A stretch of DNA of 64,000 nt. Source: Euphrasia confusa. Its lineage: Eukaryota > Streptophyta > Magnoliopsida > Lamiales > Orobanchaceae. The stretch covers positions 37,665,332 to 37,729,331 of the forward strand of contig OX940949.1 in assembly GCA_954870475.1 (NCBI GenBank), written 5' to 3'. The notes beneath the pieces were generated by a model. The model saw only the letters and a program-made list of their open reading frames with translations. It ran no database searches and had not been told where the DNA came from. Positions 36,356-47,389 of this stretch are shown here, piece after piece; position 1 is the stretch's first letter, and every line of letters starts with the position of its first letter. The position numbers were made by a program, and so were the translations under genes.

Positions 36356-37416
36356 CTTTCGATTCGTTGTTCGGAGAAACGAATTCAAGATGACCTTTGA
36401 ATCTTCCCACGTATTCCTTGCACTAGCTTGAACGTTTAATTCTTCAAGTTATATATGAGAATAGAGAAGACCATGTAGTGCTTTTATAGGCTACGTAGGG
36501 GATCTAAAGGAGGTGGAATATTGGGCTTCCAATATTAATGATCAAATTGAGCCCAAGCCCAAATCTATTGATCTCCCATTAATATTAATTAATTTATTTT
36601 CCACTATATAAATTAATTGCACTCCCAATATTAAACCATATTATATCCAAATAATATTTCTCCGTTAGTATTATTTATTCCGTGTATTTAAGATATAAAT
36701 ATCCATGAATAAAATTTATTTATTGCTTAATAAATTTATTCATCTCTTTTATCCGAGACTAGTACCACTCAACCTTATTTATTATGCGGAATTAAATCCA
36801 CTCGCGAGGTTTACATAATAAATCCTTATGAGCTCATCTCGGGGATATTATCAACCCTTCCGGGATACACTGTCCGGTCACTCATTCACGGCATGCCATA
36901 TATAAAATATAGTGACCCAACTTAACCGGTAATTAACCCAATAATTAAATCGGTTAATTCCTTTGGTAAATCAAACTCACTTATATTGAATATACACACC
37001 CGCAACAATATCGGGGATTAAGAATAAAATACACTGAGCCTCAAATCAATTATCGCCGAGCAATCCTAATTGATGAGTCTCAATCGATCCGCTCAATACA
37101 CCAAGTGTACAAGTGTGATAAAATAATTAAGACAAATTATTTTCTCTCTCACACAACGACTATACCGATGGATTGGTCCGTGTCCATCTAGGTCGTGAGC
37201 ATCTGTTTGATTAAATACGAGTAACCGATAGTATGATCTTCTGTGTGGGCCCGACACACCATACTAACTACAACGTATAAAATCCAGGACTATAATTTGC
37301 ATATATTTAATTAACAACAATTAAAAGCAAATGAATGTTCGTATTTAATAGGTAAATGAAAGTGTACAAGGAGTTCACAATACTCAAATCTAGACATTAA
37401 GTATACCACTCCAACA
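35824..37416 (-). repeat. 5' LTR of element G
   Basis: 1593 bp. TATA box at 36482-36489 (minus). About 65 bp present in the other LTR, between the TATA box and the donor-like site, are missing here. The hairpin block is retained. Confidence 0.93.
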
Positions 37417-37421
37417 TTTGC

Positions 37422-37706
37422 ACGCTTTTCTTTTAGCCTAGCCACAAGAGCTCGTGTTTCTCTTAACTTACGCACAAAAATCGCCTTCGCCGAGCCGTTT
37501 TTAAGGGACTCATTGAGAAACAATTCTGTGGGTATGTTAAACACCTCTTGCCTAGCTTCCACACCATGTCTCAACGTAGTTGGAACAACAGTGGATTCAG
37601 AAAGCTTGACAGTCTGAACAAAGTCTAGATTTCTTTTCCAATCAGTACTATATGGAACCAGTGAGTTTTCATCCTTAAGTATACCACAAAGTGGGGTCAC
37701 AGTCAT
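37422..37706 (-). pseudogene. Gag N-terminus of element F (mini-Gag)
   Basis: The first 95 or so codons of the F Gag from the ATG at 37706, cut by G. It begins MTVTPLCGILKDENSL and keeps DWKRNLDFV, then a middle part that differs strongly from G and H but stays in frame, ending in LRETRALVARLKE-like sequence. Like G and H it has no room for the capsid core found in A and C. The acceptor-like CTTATAG is at 37714-37720. Confidence 0.8.
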
Positions 37707-39798
37707 TCTTAACCTATAAGCACATAAAACAAACAAACAATTTAATATCCGATATTATCTCCCTTAAATAATATCATTAAACCACTAATCGCCTCTAAAA
37801 TCCCATCAGGTAAGGCAAGCCACGTGGTGTGGACGTTTACCCACCCAAACGACTTAGCAATTAGATTTTCTTTGGTCATACATCACTTATAGTGGAACCT
37901 CGTGGGGAGGAATACTATAAGGCGTATCTAAGTGTAAACCATTACTCAGCACCAAAGCAAATCGTTTGGAATTGCTACATTACCGCAAGCCACGTGGTGT
38001 GGACGTTTACGATAACTTCACAACTCTTCACAATTGCTTACAACTGTCTACATCAATTAATCCAAAATCCGTCGGCATAGCAAGCCACGTGGTGTGGACG
38101 TTTACTACACCAAGAGATTTTTATAATTGACTCCCAATTACTTGATCCATTCAATCTTGTAAATCAAGACACGGAGAATCATAAGTGAAACTCGAGGTTT
38201 CTAACCAGTGATTCGCCATGCGAACAACCCTATCTCTCATAAATGAGGGAGCCGAGCAGACAATCGATCCATCTATCAAAGAATGGTACGACTGCCTCTA
38301 ATTTGTGTCCTCTACATGACCAAGTGGCTCTGGCTCCATTCCACTCCCCGGGGTGAGAATGAGTCGACTTGAAATCAGCTTTGGAAAGACAAATTAGGCA
38401 TTGTTTGATAAACTTAATCAATGTTTCTCGTAAGAGGAATTACAAGAACTCTCCTCCAATAACTTGTCCATATAAACTTCAAAAGTTTATAAAAGTCACC
38501 AAGAGAGCAGCAATGGAGACCATGGGTATGTTTCCATACCCTCTCCCACTTAGCTTTTTACAATAAAGGGATACGCTATCTAGTGCATAAAAGTAAACAC
38601 ATATAGCATGCATACATGTAATAAAGCACATAGTATTATCACATAGTCAAAATAATACTAGAATATTATTTTCCGACTATTATGGCTTTACTTCATCTCC
38701 GTACGCATCTTCTAGTCTTTAGTCTTCGTTCTTGAATGCTCCATGTGACGAGAATATTAATTTCCAATATTTAAATCTATTTATTTTTAATAAATCCAAA
38801 AGTTACTTAATTAAAAATTAAGTCAATCGAATAAATCAAAAATAAAATTAAATATTATTAATATTTTTATTTATTTTATTTTCCCTTTCTACTTCATTAA
38901 ATCTCTAGAATAATCTATCCAAGACCCACTTGGAATATTCTAGATGATTTCCATAATGAAATAAGGAAATAAAATAACTTAGGACTCTTCTACATTCCAA
39001 GATTAATTAATTTCCATTTCTATGAAAATTCCCATAAAATAGGAATAATCAATTAGGAAATAAATCAATCCTAAATTAACTTTTATTCCTTTCCAATTCT
39101 ATTAAATCTCTAGGATCCTATTCCAAGTAGAACTCGGAATACTCTAGAAGACTTCCATAATTGAATAAGGAAATAAAATTAATTCCAATTAATTCTTTTC
39201 CTAATCCATGAGAATTCCCAAAAATAGGAATACTCAAATAGGAAAAATCCGAACTAATTAGGAAAGTAAATCTCCGGACCGGGATAGCACGGGGTGGGGA
39301 TCCCCGCGCCACCCTCGACCCACGCCTAGGAGGTGGTCGGCCACCATTGCCGGCGGCGCCTCCACGCATGGATCGATCGATCCTCATGGGATCGACCATG
39401 GGGATGGTCGATCCTTGTCCCGTTCACCCTCTCGATCATCTCCTTCGTCACACGTCTTCTCCGGCGGTCGTCTCGGCATCGAACCAACGCAAAATAAATT
39501 ACAAATTGATTTTACACTATCCGGTATCGATTCTATACATAAAATCGACCCTATACAATTTCCGGAAAAACGTAGAACGTAATAATAAATCCTAAATTCG
39601 GTCAACCCCCGAATTTTTACTATTACAAGCATTCACCACCAAAAACGAATCTCGACATGTCGGAGAGTTTAAACAATCCAACATTCATGACAAAATAAAT
39701 TAAACGAATAATAAATTAAGCCATAATAGTCGGAACCCTGCAAGGTAGAACAATTTTATCGAAAATACCGCGAACGTAAACCACGCTCTGATACCAAT
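37707..39798 (-). other. 5' leader of element F
   Basis: Non-coding. Triple motif at 37815-37840, 37985-38010 and 38080-38105, each containing the G-box CCACGTGG. AT-rich duplication near 38890 and 39100; a short GC-rich patch near 39280-39420. The PBS is at 39785-39796. Confidence 0.8.
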
Positions 39799-40317
39799 TG
39801 TTGGAATTCGATATCCCGGGCTATTAAAATTGCGGAAACCATAGCCCGATCAAACCCTTCGCCGGAGATCACATGAACGCCAACTCATCCGCCGGAGTCC
39901 GGCCTTTGGAGACCACGCGCCCGAAGACGCGTAGCCCGCCCCCAGCCGAACCCCCGCGAGCCGGGGTTCGTGTGATCGAACATGGCGTTCGATGGGGCTG
40001 CATCCGGCAGCCCCCAGCAGCAGGTCCGGCGACCTGCTGCCCGCCGTGGAGGAGCCCCCACCGTCGAGGTGGGGAGGTGACGGCACCAGCCCGCCACCGC
40101 CGGCGATCGCGCCCATGGCAGCGATCGCCCCCTCGGCCGAAGCCGAGGGCTCCCCTTGCGCGCCGAACCCTAGGCGTGCGATCCCACGCGGTCCGGTGGC
40201 TTCGCCACCACCGCGTGATCGCCCGTCTACTCCGGGTCCGAACTTCCGGATCTTTTTCTACGGTATTTTCAATAAACCAAAAACCGAAATAATATCGAGG
40301 GGGTTTAGATATTATAC
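37714..40317 (-). other. Predicted leader intron of element F
   Basis: Donor-like CGAAG|GTATAAT in the 5' LTR and acceptor GTTTTATGTGCTTATAG before the gag ATG, about 2.6 kb apart. The predicted exon 1 (about 40318-40470) has no ATG on the transcribed strand. Prediction only. Confidence 0.55.
39947..40149 (-). other. Seven-hairpin block in 5' LTR of F
   Basis: CGAACCCC/GGGGTTCG, CGAAC/GTTCG, GGGGCTGC/GCAGCCCC, GCAGCAGGT/ACCTGCTGC, CCCCACC/GGTGGGG, GCGATCGC/GCGATCGC, CCCTCGGC/GCCGAGGG. The fourth stem has entirely different arms from C and G but the same CCGGCG loop. Confidence 0.8.
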
Positions 40318-40499
40318 CTTCGATTCGTTGTTCGGAGAAACGAAATCAAACACCTTTGAATCTTCCCACGTATTCCTTGCACTCCGTTCGAACGTCGGGT
40401 GGGCGACGATTTATCGAACTCCTATGGATCTCCTTCAACTCTTTAGAACTATCAAATAATGATATTCTTGTCTCTTTAATTATGAAGGCCATGTAGTGC

Positions 40500-40507
40500 T
40501 TTTATAG
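40500..40507 (-). promoter_or_regulatory. TATA box in the 5' LTR of F
   Basis: Minus strand CCTATAAAAGCACTACATGG is nearly identical in C, D, F, G and H and has the form of a plant TATA box. It sets the expected RNA start about 30 bases further on, before the hairpin block. Confidence 0.75.
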
Positions 40508-41437
40508 GCTACGTAGGGGATCTAAAGGAGGTGGAATATTGGGCTTCTAATATTGAAGATTAAATTGAGCCCAATGCTCAAGTCCATTAATCCTTATCAA
40601 TATTAATTTTATTTATTTTCCACTATATAAATAAAATTGCACTCCCAATATTTACCCATATTATATCGAATAATATTTCTCCGGTAGTATTATTTATTCC
40701 GTGTATTTAAGATTTAAATATCCATGAATAAAATTTATTTATTGCTTAATAAATTTATTCATCTCTTTTATCCGAGAATAGTAGCACTCAACCTTATTTA
40801 TTATGCGGAACAAATCCACTCGCGAGGTTTACATAATAAATCCTTATGAGCTCATCTCGGGGATATTATCAACCCTTTCGGGATACACTGTCTCGTCAAG
40901 AATTCACGGCATGCCATATATAAAATATAGTGACCTAACTTAACCGGTAATTGACCCAATAATTAAACCGGTCAATTCCTTTGGAAAATCAAAGTCACTT
41001 ATACTAAATATACACACCCGCAATTCTATCGGGGATTAAGAATAAAATACTCTGAGATTTAAATTGATTATCCAAGGCAATCCTAATCAATAAATCTCAA
41101 GCGATCCGCCCAATACACCAAGTGTACAAGTGTGATAAAATAATCAAGATAAATTATTTTCTCTCTCACACAACGACTATACCGATGGATTGGTCCGTGT
41201 CCATCTAGGTCGTGAGCAACTGTTTGATTAAATACGAGTAACCGATAATATGATCTTCTGTGTGCCCATGCAACACCATACTAACTACAACGTATAAAAT
41301 CCAGGACTATAATTTGCATATATTAATTAACAATAATTAAAAGCAAATGAATGTTCGTTATTAATAGGTAAATGAAAGTGTACAAGGAGTTCATAATACT
41401 CAAATCTAGACATTAAGTATACTACTCCATCACGTGA

Positions 41438-41548
41438 ATCGGGACACGGGCTGGCACGTGAACGGAGTAACGGACCTGGAGGTCGACTGGGATCGTTCGG
41501 ATGTTCGAGTGATCGAACGAACGCATCCCGGGTAGTCGATTTCCAACA
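41438..41548 (+). repeat. 3' LTR of element E, final part
   Basis: End of the E LTR after the F insertion, reading into GGTAGTCGATTTCCAACA. GTCGT follows, so E sits in the leader of H at a GTCGT site; the other TSD copy would lie left of the window. Confidence 0.88.
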
Positions 41549-42136
41549 GTCGTACCATCTTTTGGAGGTGGATCGATTGTCTGCTCGGCTCCCTCATTTA
41601 TGAGAGATAGGGTTGTTTGCATGGTGAATCACTGGTAAGAAACTTCGAGTTTCACTTATGATTCTCCACGTCTTGATTTACAAGATCGAATGGATCAAGT
41701 AATTGGATTTCAATTATATAAATATTTTGGTATAGTAAACGTCCACACGAACGTGGCTTGCTATACTAAATGGGATTTTGGAATAATTGATGTAGACAGT
41801 TATAGGGAATTGTGAAGGATTGCGAGTTGTCGTAAACGTCCACACGATCGTGGCTTGCGATGACACAACAATTCTAAACGATTCACCTTAGTACTGAGTA
41901 ATGGTTTACACTTAGGTGCGCTTTATAGTATTCTTCCCAACGAAGTGACGCTATAATGATGTACGACCGAAGCAAATCTAATTGCTAAATCATTTGGGTG
42001 GGTAAACGTCCACACGAACGTGGCTTGCCTTACCTGATGGGATTTTAGATGTGATTAGTGATTTAATGATATTATTTAAGGGAGATAATATCGGATATTA
42101 AATTGTTTGTTTGTTTTATGTGCTTATAGGTTAAGA
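41549..42136 (+). other. Leader of element H
   Basis: Non-coding leader with the triple motif at 41735-41761, 41832-41858 and 42002-42028, spaced 97 and 170 bp as in the other elements but with the core CCACACGAACGTGG. It ends in a pyrimidine-rich acceptor TGTTTTATGTGCTTATAG at 42129, eight bases before the gag ATG. Confidence 0.8.
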
Positions 42137-45100
42137 ATGACTGTGACCCCACTTTGTGATATACTTAAAGATGAAAACTCACTGGTTCCATATAGTAATG
42201 TTTGGGAAAGAAATCTGGACAATGTTCAGACTATTGAGCCTTCCGAATCCACTATTGTCCTAACTGATGAGGACATTGAAAATGACCTCAAGGAGATGTT
42301 AGGACATAGTAAGGAAGCCGGACTAGAGGTGATTGACATACTCATTAAGTTCAGTCCTCTTGAGGAATCGCTTAAAAACGATTTCAAAAGAAATGAACTG
42401 ATAAGTATGATCAGAGAATCACAAGCTCTAGTGGACAAGTTGGAAGTGCAAGCAAAGAAGCCAAGTGGTTTTGAACCACGGATTGGGAAGAGCAAGCCGC
42501 GAGGCAAGTGCTTTCGATGCAAGCAGTCTGGGCACTGGAAGTCTGATTGTCCTCTCATCAAAGGTACGAAATTTTCCTTAGTCACCGAAACATTATCAGT
42601 GGTGATATCTACCAGCACCTGGTGTGTAGATACGGGGGCCACTGATCATGTCTGCAATTCATTGCAGGGGTTCCAGGAAACCCAGAGACTTAGAGAGGGA
42701 GAGATCGTGGTCTACATGGGCAATGCTGCGAAGGTGGCGGCTGTTGCAGTGGGAGACGTTCACTTACGCTTTAGTAGTGATAGGGTTTTAGTTTTACAAA
42801 ATTGTCTTTATGTACCAAACTTTAGAAAGAATTTGATTTCGGTTTCTAAACTTATTATGAATGGATATTCTGTTTCTTTTGATCACTCCGTGATCATAAG
42901 AAGAAATAGTGATATTATCTGTTCCGGTACATTAGTAGTCGATTTGTATGTTCTAAATCCTGAGTCTAACATGATGCAACTAACCGAGAGTAATAACACA
43001 TCCACGAACACCAATAAGAGAAAGGAACCTTCTAAGATGAATCAATTATACTTGTGGCATCTAAGGCTAGGTCATATTAACTCAAATAGAATTCAAAGGT
43101 TGAAAACTGATGGTCTCATCAGTGGTGTTGAAGGAGAGGACCTTCCAACCTGCGAATCTTGTTTGGAGGGAAAAATGACCAATAGTTCTTTTTCTGGTAA
43201 AGGACGAAGGGCTGAACAAGTATTGGATTTGATTCACTCTGATGTATGCGGACCTATGTCTACTCAGGCAAGGGGAGGGTACGAGTACTTCATCACTTTC
43301 ACTGATGATTACTCAAGGTATGGATTTGTATACCTGATGCGCCGCAAGAGCGAATCCTTTGACAAGTTCAAGGAATTCAAGGCTCTTGTGGAGAACCTTC
43401 AAGGTAAATCCATTAAATGCCTGCGATCTGATCGCGGAGGCGAGTACTTGTCTGGAGAATTCAAGGCATACTTAGCAGAGTATGGGATTGATTCCCAAAT
43501 GACATCACCATATACTCCTCAGCAGAATGGTGTGTCGGAAAGAAGGAATAGGACTCTTATGGAGATGGTGCGTTCAATGATGAGTTACTCAGACTTACCT
43601 ACTATGTTCTGGGGATATGCCTTGGAAACGGCGACGTACATTCTCAACATGGTTCCAACAAAAATGGTACCCACAACACCCATGGAAAGGTGGAGCAGGC
43701 GCAAGCCTAGCTTAAGGCACCTTCGGATCTGGGGATGTCCAGCACATGTGTTGCGACAAGGGGCCGATAAGTTAGAACCTAGATCAGAATTACGGCTGTT
43801 TGTAGGATACCCGAAAGGAACTAAAGGTGGCATGTTCTATAGTCCTACGGACCAGAAGATCGTTATAAGTACTAACGCTCGGTTCTTAGAGGAAGACTAT
43901 GTCATGGACTACAAGCCCAAGAGTGACATAATGCTTGATGAGTTGAGAGGTAACGAGAAAGACTTAGATACAGCCGAACCGAGTAGTGATACACCACTAG
44001 AACCTGCACCTACTGTCACTGTTAATACACCGGAACACCGTCGTAGTGGGAAGGTTGTTAAACAACCAGAAAGATGGATTGGACTGGGTGAGTCTTCGGA
44101 CTCTGGACCTGGAGTTCATGAAATCGATCCCTGGACCTATGATGAGGCGGTACTAGATATAGATGCGCCTTCTTGGAAGAAAGCAATGAAATCCAAAATT
44201 GAGTCTATGGATTCTAATAAAGTCTGGGATCTTGTAGAACCACCAAGCGGCGTAAAGCCAATTGGGTGTAAATGGGTCTACAAGAGAAAGAGAGGATCTG
44301 ACGGAAAGGTTGAAACCTTTAAAGATCGGCTTGTTGCGAAAGGCTATACTCAGAAAGAGGGAATCGATTATGAGGAGACCTTTTCACCGGTAGCCAAGAT
44401 AAAGTCGATCCGGATTCTCTTATCCATAGCAGCTCATATGGACTATGAGGTGTGGCAAATGGATGTCAAGACAGCTTTCCTAAATGGAAGTCTTGACGAG
44501 ACGATTTATATGAAACAACCAGAAGGTTTCATTGCTAAGGGGCGAGATCATCTAGTGTGCAAGCTTAATCGATCCATTTATGGATTGAAACAAGCCTCGA
44601 GATCGTGGAACCTGCGGTTTGATGAAGTAGTCCAATCTTTTGGATTCAATCAAAGCATAGACGAATCGTGTGTGTATTGGAAACGTGATGGGAAGAAAGT
44701 GGTGTTTCTCGTGCTTTATGTAGATGACATTCTTCTCATTGGCAACAGTGTAAAGATGTTATCAGACATAAAGGGATGGTTGTCTAGACAATTCGATATG
44801 AAAGATTTGGGATAAGTTGGACATGTTCTAGGGATCAAGGTTATAAGGGATCGCCGGAGTAGAACATTGTACCTATCCCAGCAATCTTACATAGACGATT
44901 CTGGCTCGTTTTAACATGCAAGATTCCAAGAAGGGTGAACTACCCTTCAGTAAAGGAACTTATCTTTCTAAGGAGATGTGTCCTCAGACACAGAAGGAGA
45001 AAGATGAAATGAAAGCAGTTCCCTACGCTTCGGCTGTGGGAAGCTTAATGTATGCCATGTTATGCACGAGGCCTGATATCTGCTATGCAGTAGGCATAGT

Positions 45101-45707
45101 AGCGAGATATCAGAGTAATCCTGGAAAGGCTCATTGGACTGACGTAAAGAGCATTTTCAAGTATTTGCGAAATACTAAGGATTATGTTCTAAGTTACGGG
45201 GCAGACAATCTAATTCCTTTGGGTTATACGGATTCGGATTTCCAAGCTGATAAGGACCGGCGTAAGTCGACATCAGGCTATGTGTACACTTTGGGAGGTG
45301 GAGCCGTATCATGGAAGAGTGTTAAGCAAAAGTGCATTTCAGACTCTACCATGGAAGCCGAATATGTTGCAGCCTCAGAGGCAGCGAAAGAGTCAGTTTG
45401 GTTCCTTAATTTCCTCCAGGACTTAGATGTGATTCCAAGTTTGCCCAAGGCTATGACAATTTATTGTGATAATAGTGGTGCAGTGGAAAACAGTAAGGAA
45501 CCACGGTCCCATAGTGCTACGAAACACATAGAGCGCAAGTACCACCTGATTCGAGACATCGTCAGGAGAGGCGATGCGATAGTCACCAAGATAGCTTCGG
45601 AGGACAACCTAGCGGACCCTTTCACCAAGATACTTCCTAAGGAAGTATATTTTAAGCACTTGGAGGGTTTGGGAGTCATAAGTTTGGAAGATAAGACTAG
45701 ACCTTAG
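42137..45707 (+). pseudogene. gag-pol: Gag-Pol of element H with short Gag, one stop and one frameshift
   Basis: The ATG at 42137 is the first in frame and follows the acceptor-like site. Short Gag as in G with the zinc knuckle C125, C128, H133, C138, then protease DTG, integrase and RT with YVDD. GAA is changed to TAA at 44813-44815, and two bases are missing near 44896 (TAGACGATT against TAGACACGATT). RNase H then reads open from about 44916 to the natural stop. Both lesions fall near the RT/RNase H junction. Another missense difference is KMTNSSF for KMTKRPF in the pre-integrase region. Confidence 0.93.
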
Positions 45708-45711
45708 TATA

Positions 45712-45722
45712 AGTGAGAGATT
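45712..45722 (+). other. Polypurine tract of element H (one base changed)
   Basis: AAGTGAGAGAT where all other elements have AAGTGGGAGAT. Still all purine except the two T, so it may be tolerated. Confidence 0.75.
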
Positions 45723-47389
45723 GTTGGAGTAATATACTTAATGTCTATATTTGAGTAGTCTGAACTCCTTGTGCACTTTCATTTACCTATTAATAATGAA
45801 CATTCATTTGCTTTTAATTATATATGCAAATTATAGTCCTGGATTATATACGTTGTAGTTAGTATGGTGTGTCGGGCCCACGCAGAAGATCATACTATCG
45901 GTTACTCGTATTTAATCAAACAGATGCTCACGACCTAGATGGACACGGACCAATCCATCGGTATAGTCGTTGTGTGAGAGAGAAAATAATTTGTCTTAAT
46001 TATTTTATCACACTTGTACACTTGGTGTATTGAGCGGATCGATTGAGACTTATCAATTAGGATTGCTCTGCGATAATTGATTTAAGACTCAGTGTATTTT
46101 ATTCTTAATCCCCGATACAATTGCGGGTGTGTATATTTAATATAAGTGACTTTGATTTTCCAAAGGAATTGACCGGTTTAATTATTGGGTCAATTACCGG
46201 TTAAGTTGGGTCACTATATTTTATATATGGCATGCCGTGAATTCTTGACGGGACAGTGTATCCCGGAAGGGTTGATAATATCCCCGAGATGAGCTCATAA
46301 GGATTTATTATGTAAACCTCGCGAGTGGATTTGTTCTGCATAATAAATAAGGTTGAGTGGTACTAGTCTCGGATAAAAGAGATGAATAAATTTATTAAGC
46401 AATAAATAAATTTTATTCATGGATATTTAAATCTTAAATACACCGAATAAATAAATACTACCGGAGAAATATTATTGGATATAATATGGTTTAATATTGG
46501 GAGTGCAATTAATTTATATAGTGGAAAATAAATTAATTAATATTAATGGGATTAATAGATTTGGGCATGGGCTCAATTTAATCATTAATATTGGAAGCCC
46601 AATATTCCACCTCCTTTAGATCCCCTACGTAGCCTATAAAAGCACTACATGGTCTTCTCTATTCTCATATAAGTTGAAGATCATAATTCTTCTAGAGAGA
46701 GAAAGTAGAGAGAGAAGTAGATCCATAGAGCTTGGAGGATCGTCGCCCACCCGACGTTCAAGCTAGTGCAAGGAATACGTGGGAAGATTCAAAGGTCATC
46801 TTGATTTCGTTTCTCCGAACAACGAATCGAAGGTATAATATCCAAACGCCCTTGATATTATTTGATTTGGTTTATCGAAAATACCGTAGAACGAAGATCC
46901 GAGGATCGATTCCCGGAACGAGGGTCGAGCCGGGCGGTGGTGGTCGATCCACCGGACCGCCAGCGGCTCGTGGATCCCACGTGGGGATCGAACACGGAAG
47001 TCATCGGCTGGGAGCCGAGGATCGATCGGACCCCTACGGGGCCGATCGCTGGGAGTTGCGGGGTTACCCGCAGCGACTCGTAGCGAGATGCGGGGTTACC
47101 CACAGCGGGTCGCTGGGGACGAGCCCCAGCCGTGCGAGCAGCGGATCACCGGATCCGCTGCGGGGATGCTACGAGCATCCCCAAGGATGCCGCAAGGCAT
47201 CCCGTGCGATCGCTGGGAGCGATCGCGGGTTCCCGCGGGGGTGCGGCTGGGCGCGCACGCGTCTTCGTGCGCGTCGTGCGTTCGGTCGAGCCCCGGCTCG
47301 CGTGGACTCGTGATTTCTCCGGCAATCGAGGTTTTTGATCGGGTTATTATTTTCCGCAATTTAATAGCCCGGGATATCGAATTCCAACA
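45723..47389 (+). repeat. 3' LTR of element H
   Basis: 1667 bp, TGTTGGAG to CCAACA. TATA box TATAAAAG at 46635-46642, donor-like CGAAG|GTATAATA at 46833 and a large hairpin block at 46945-47290. It matches F, G and C in the U3 part but has its own hairpin sequences. Confidence 0.93.
46945..47290 (+). other. GC-rich hairpin block in LTR of H
   Basis: At least eight stems: GATCCAC/GTGGATC, CGATCGG/CCGATCG with inner CCCC/GGGG, TGCGGG/CCCGCA, CTGGGG/CCCCAG, GCAGCGGATC/GATCCGCTGC, GGGGATGC/GCATCCCC, GGATGCC/GGCATCC closing a GCAA loop, GCGATCGC/GCGATCGC and GCGCACG/CGTGCGC. These sequences differ from those of C, F and G in the same LTR position. Confidence 0.8.

Larger units (their letters stand above)
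28431..37416 (-). mobile_element. Ty1/copia element G (family II)
   Basis: Minus-strand element inserted in the gag of F with the TSD TTTGC at 28426-28430 and 37417-37421. LTR termini are TGTTGGAG and CCAACA on the minus strand. Gag-Pol has one single-base deletion. The 5' (right) LTR has lost about 65 bp downstream of its TATA box. Confidence 0.95.
23562..41432 (-). mobile_element. Ty1/copia element F (family II), carries element G inside
   Basis: Minus-strand element in the 3' LTR of E with the TSD CGTGA at 23557-23561 and 41433-41437. LTR ends are TGATGGAG and CCAACA on the minus strand. The pol frame is open from end to end, but Gag is shortened, has a stop in its zinc knuckle and is split by G. 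The two LTRs differ mainly by a 40-bp loss in the hairpin block of the left one. Confidence 0.94.
39799..41432 (-). repeat. 5' LTR of element F
   Basis: 1634 bp. TATA box at 40500-40507 (minus). Full seven-slot hairpin block at 39947-40149. Confidence 0.93.
41549..47389 (+). mobile_element. Ty1/copia element H (family II), right-hand part
   Basis: Plus-strand element whose 5' LTR and first leader part lie left of the window beyond E. Leader, gag-pol, PPT and 3' LTR are here. It is the outermost host of the nest. The sequence after 47389 begins ATTTA, which should be its right TSD copy. Confidence 0.92.

Noticed and set aside
42107..42136. Ten extra N-terminal codons before the H Gag ATG
   Set aside because: They start at TTG and overlap the acceptor-like pyrimidine tract; the first ATG is at 42137.
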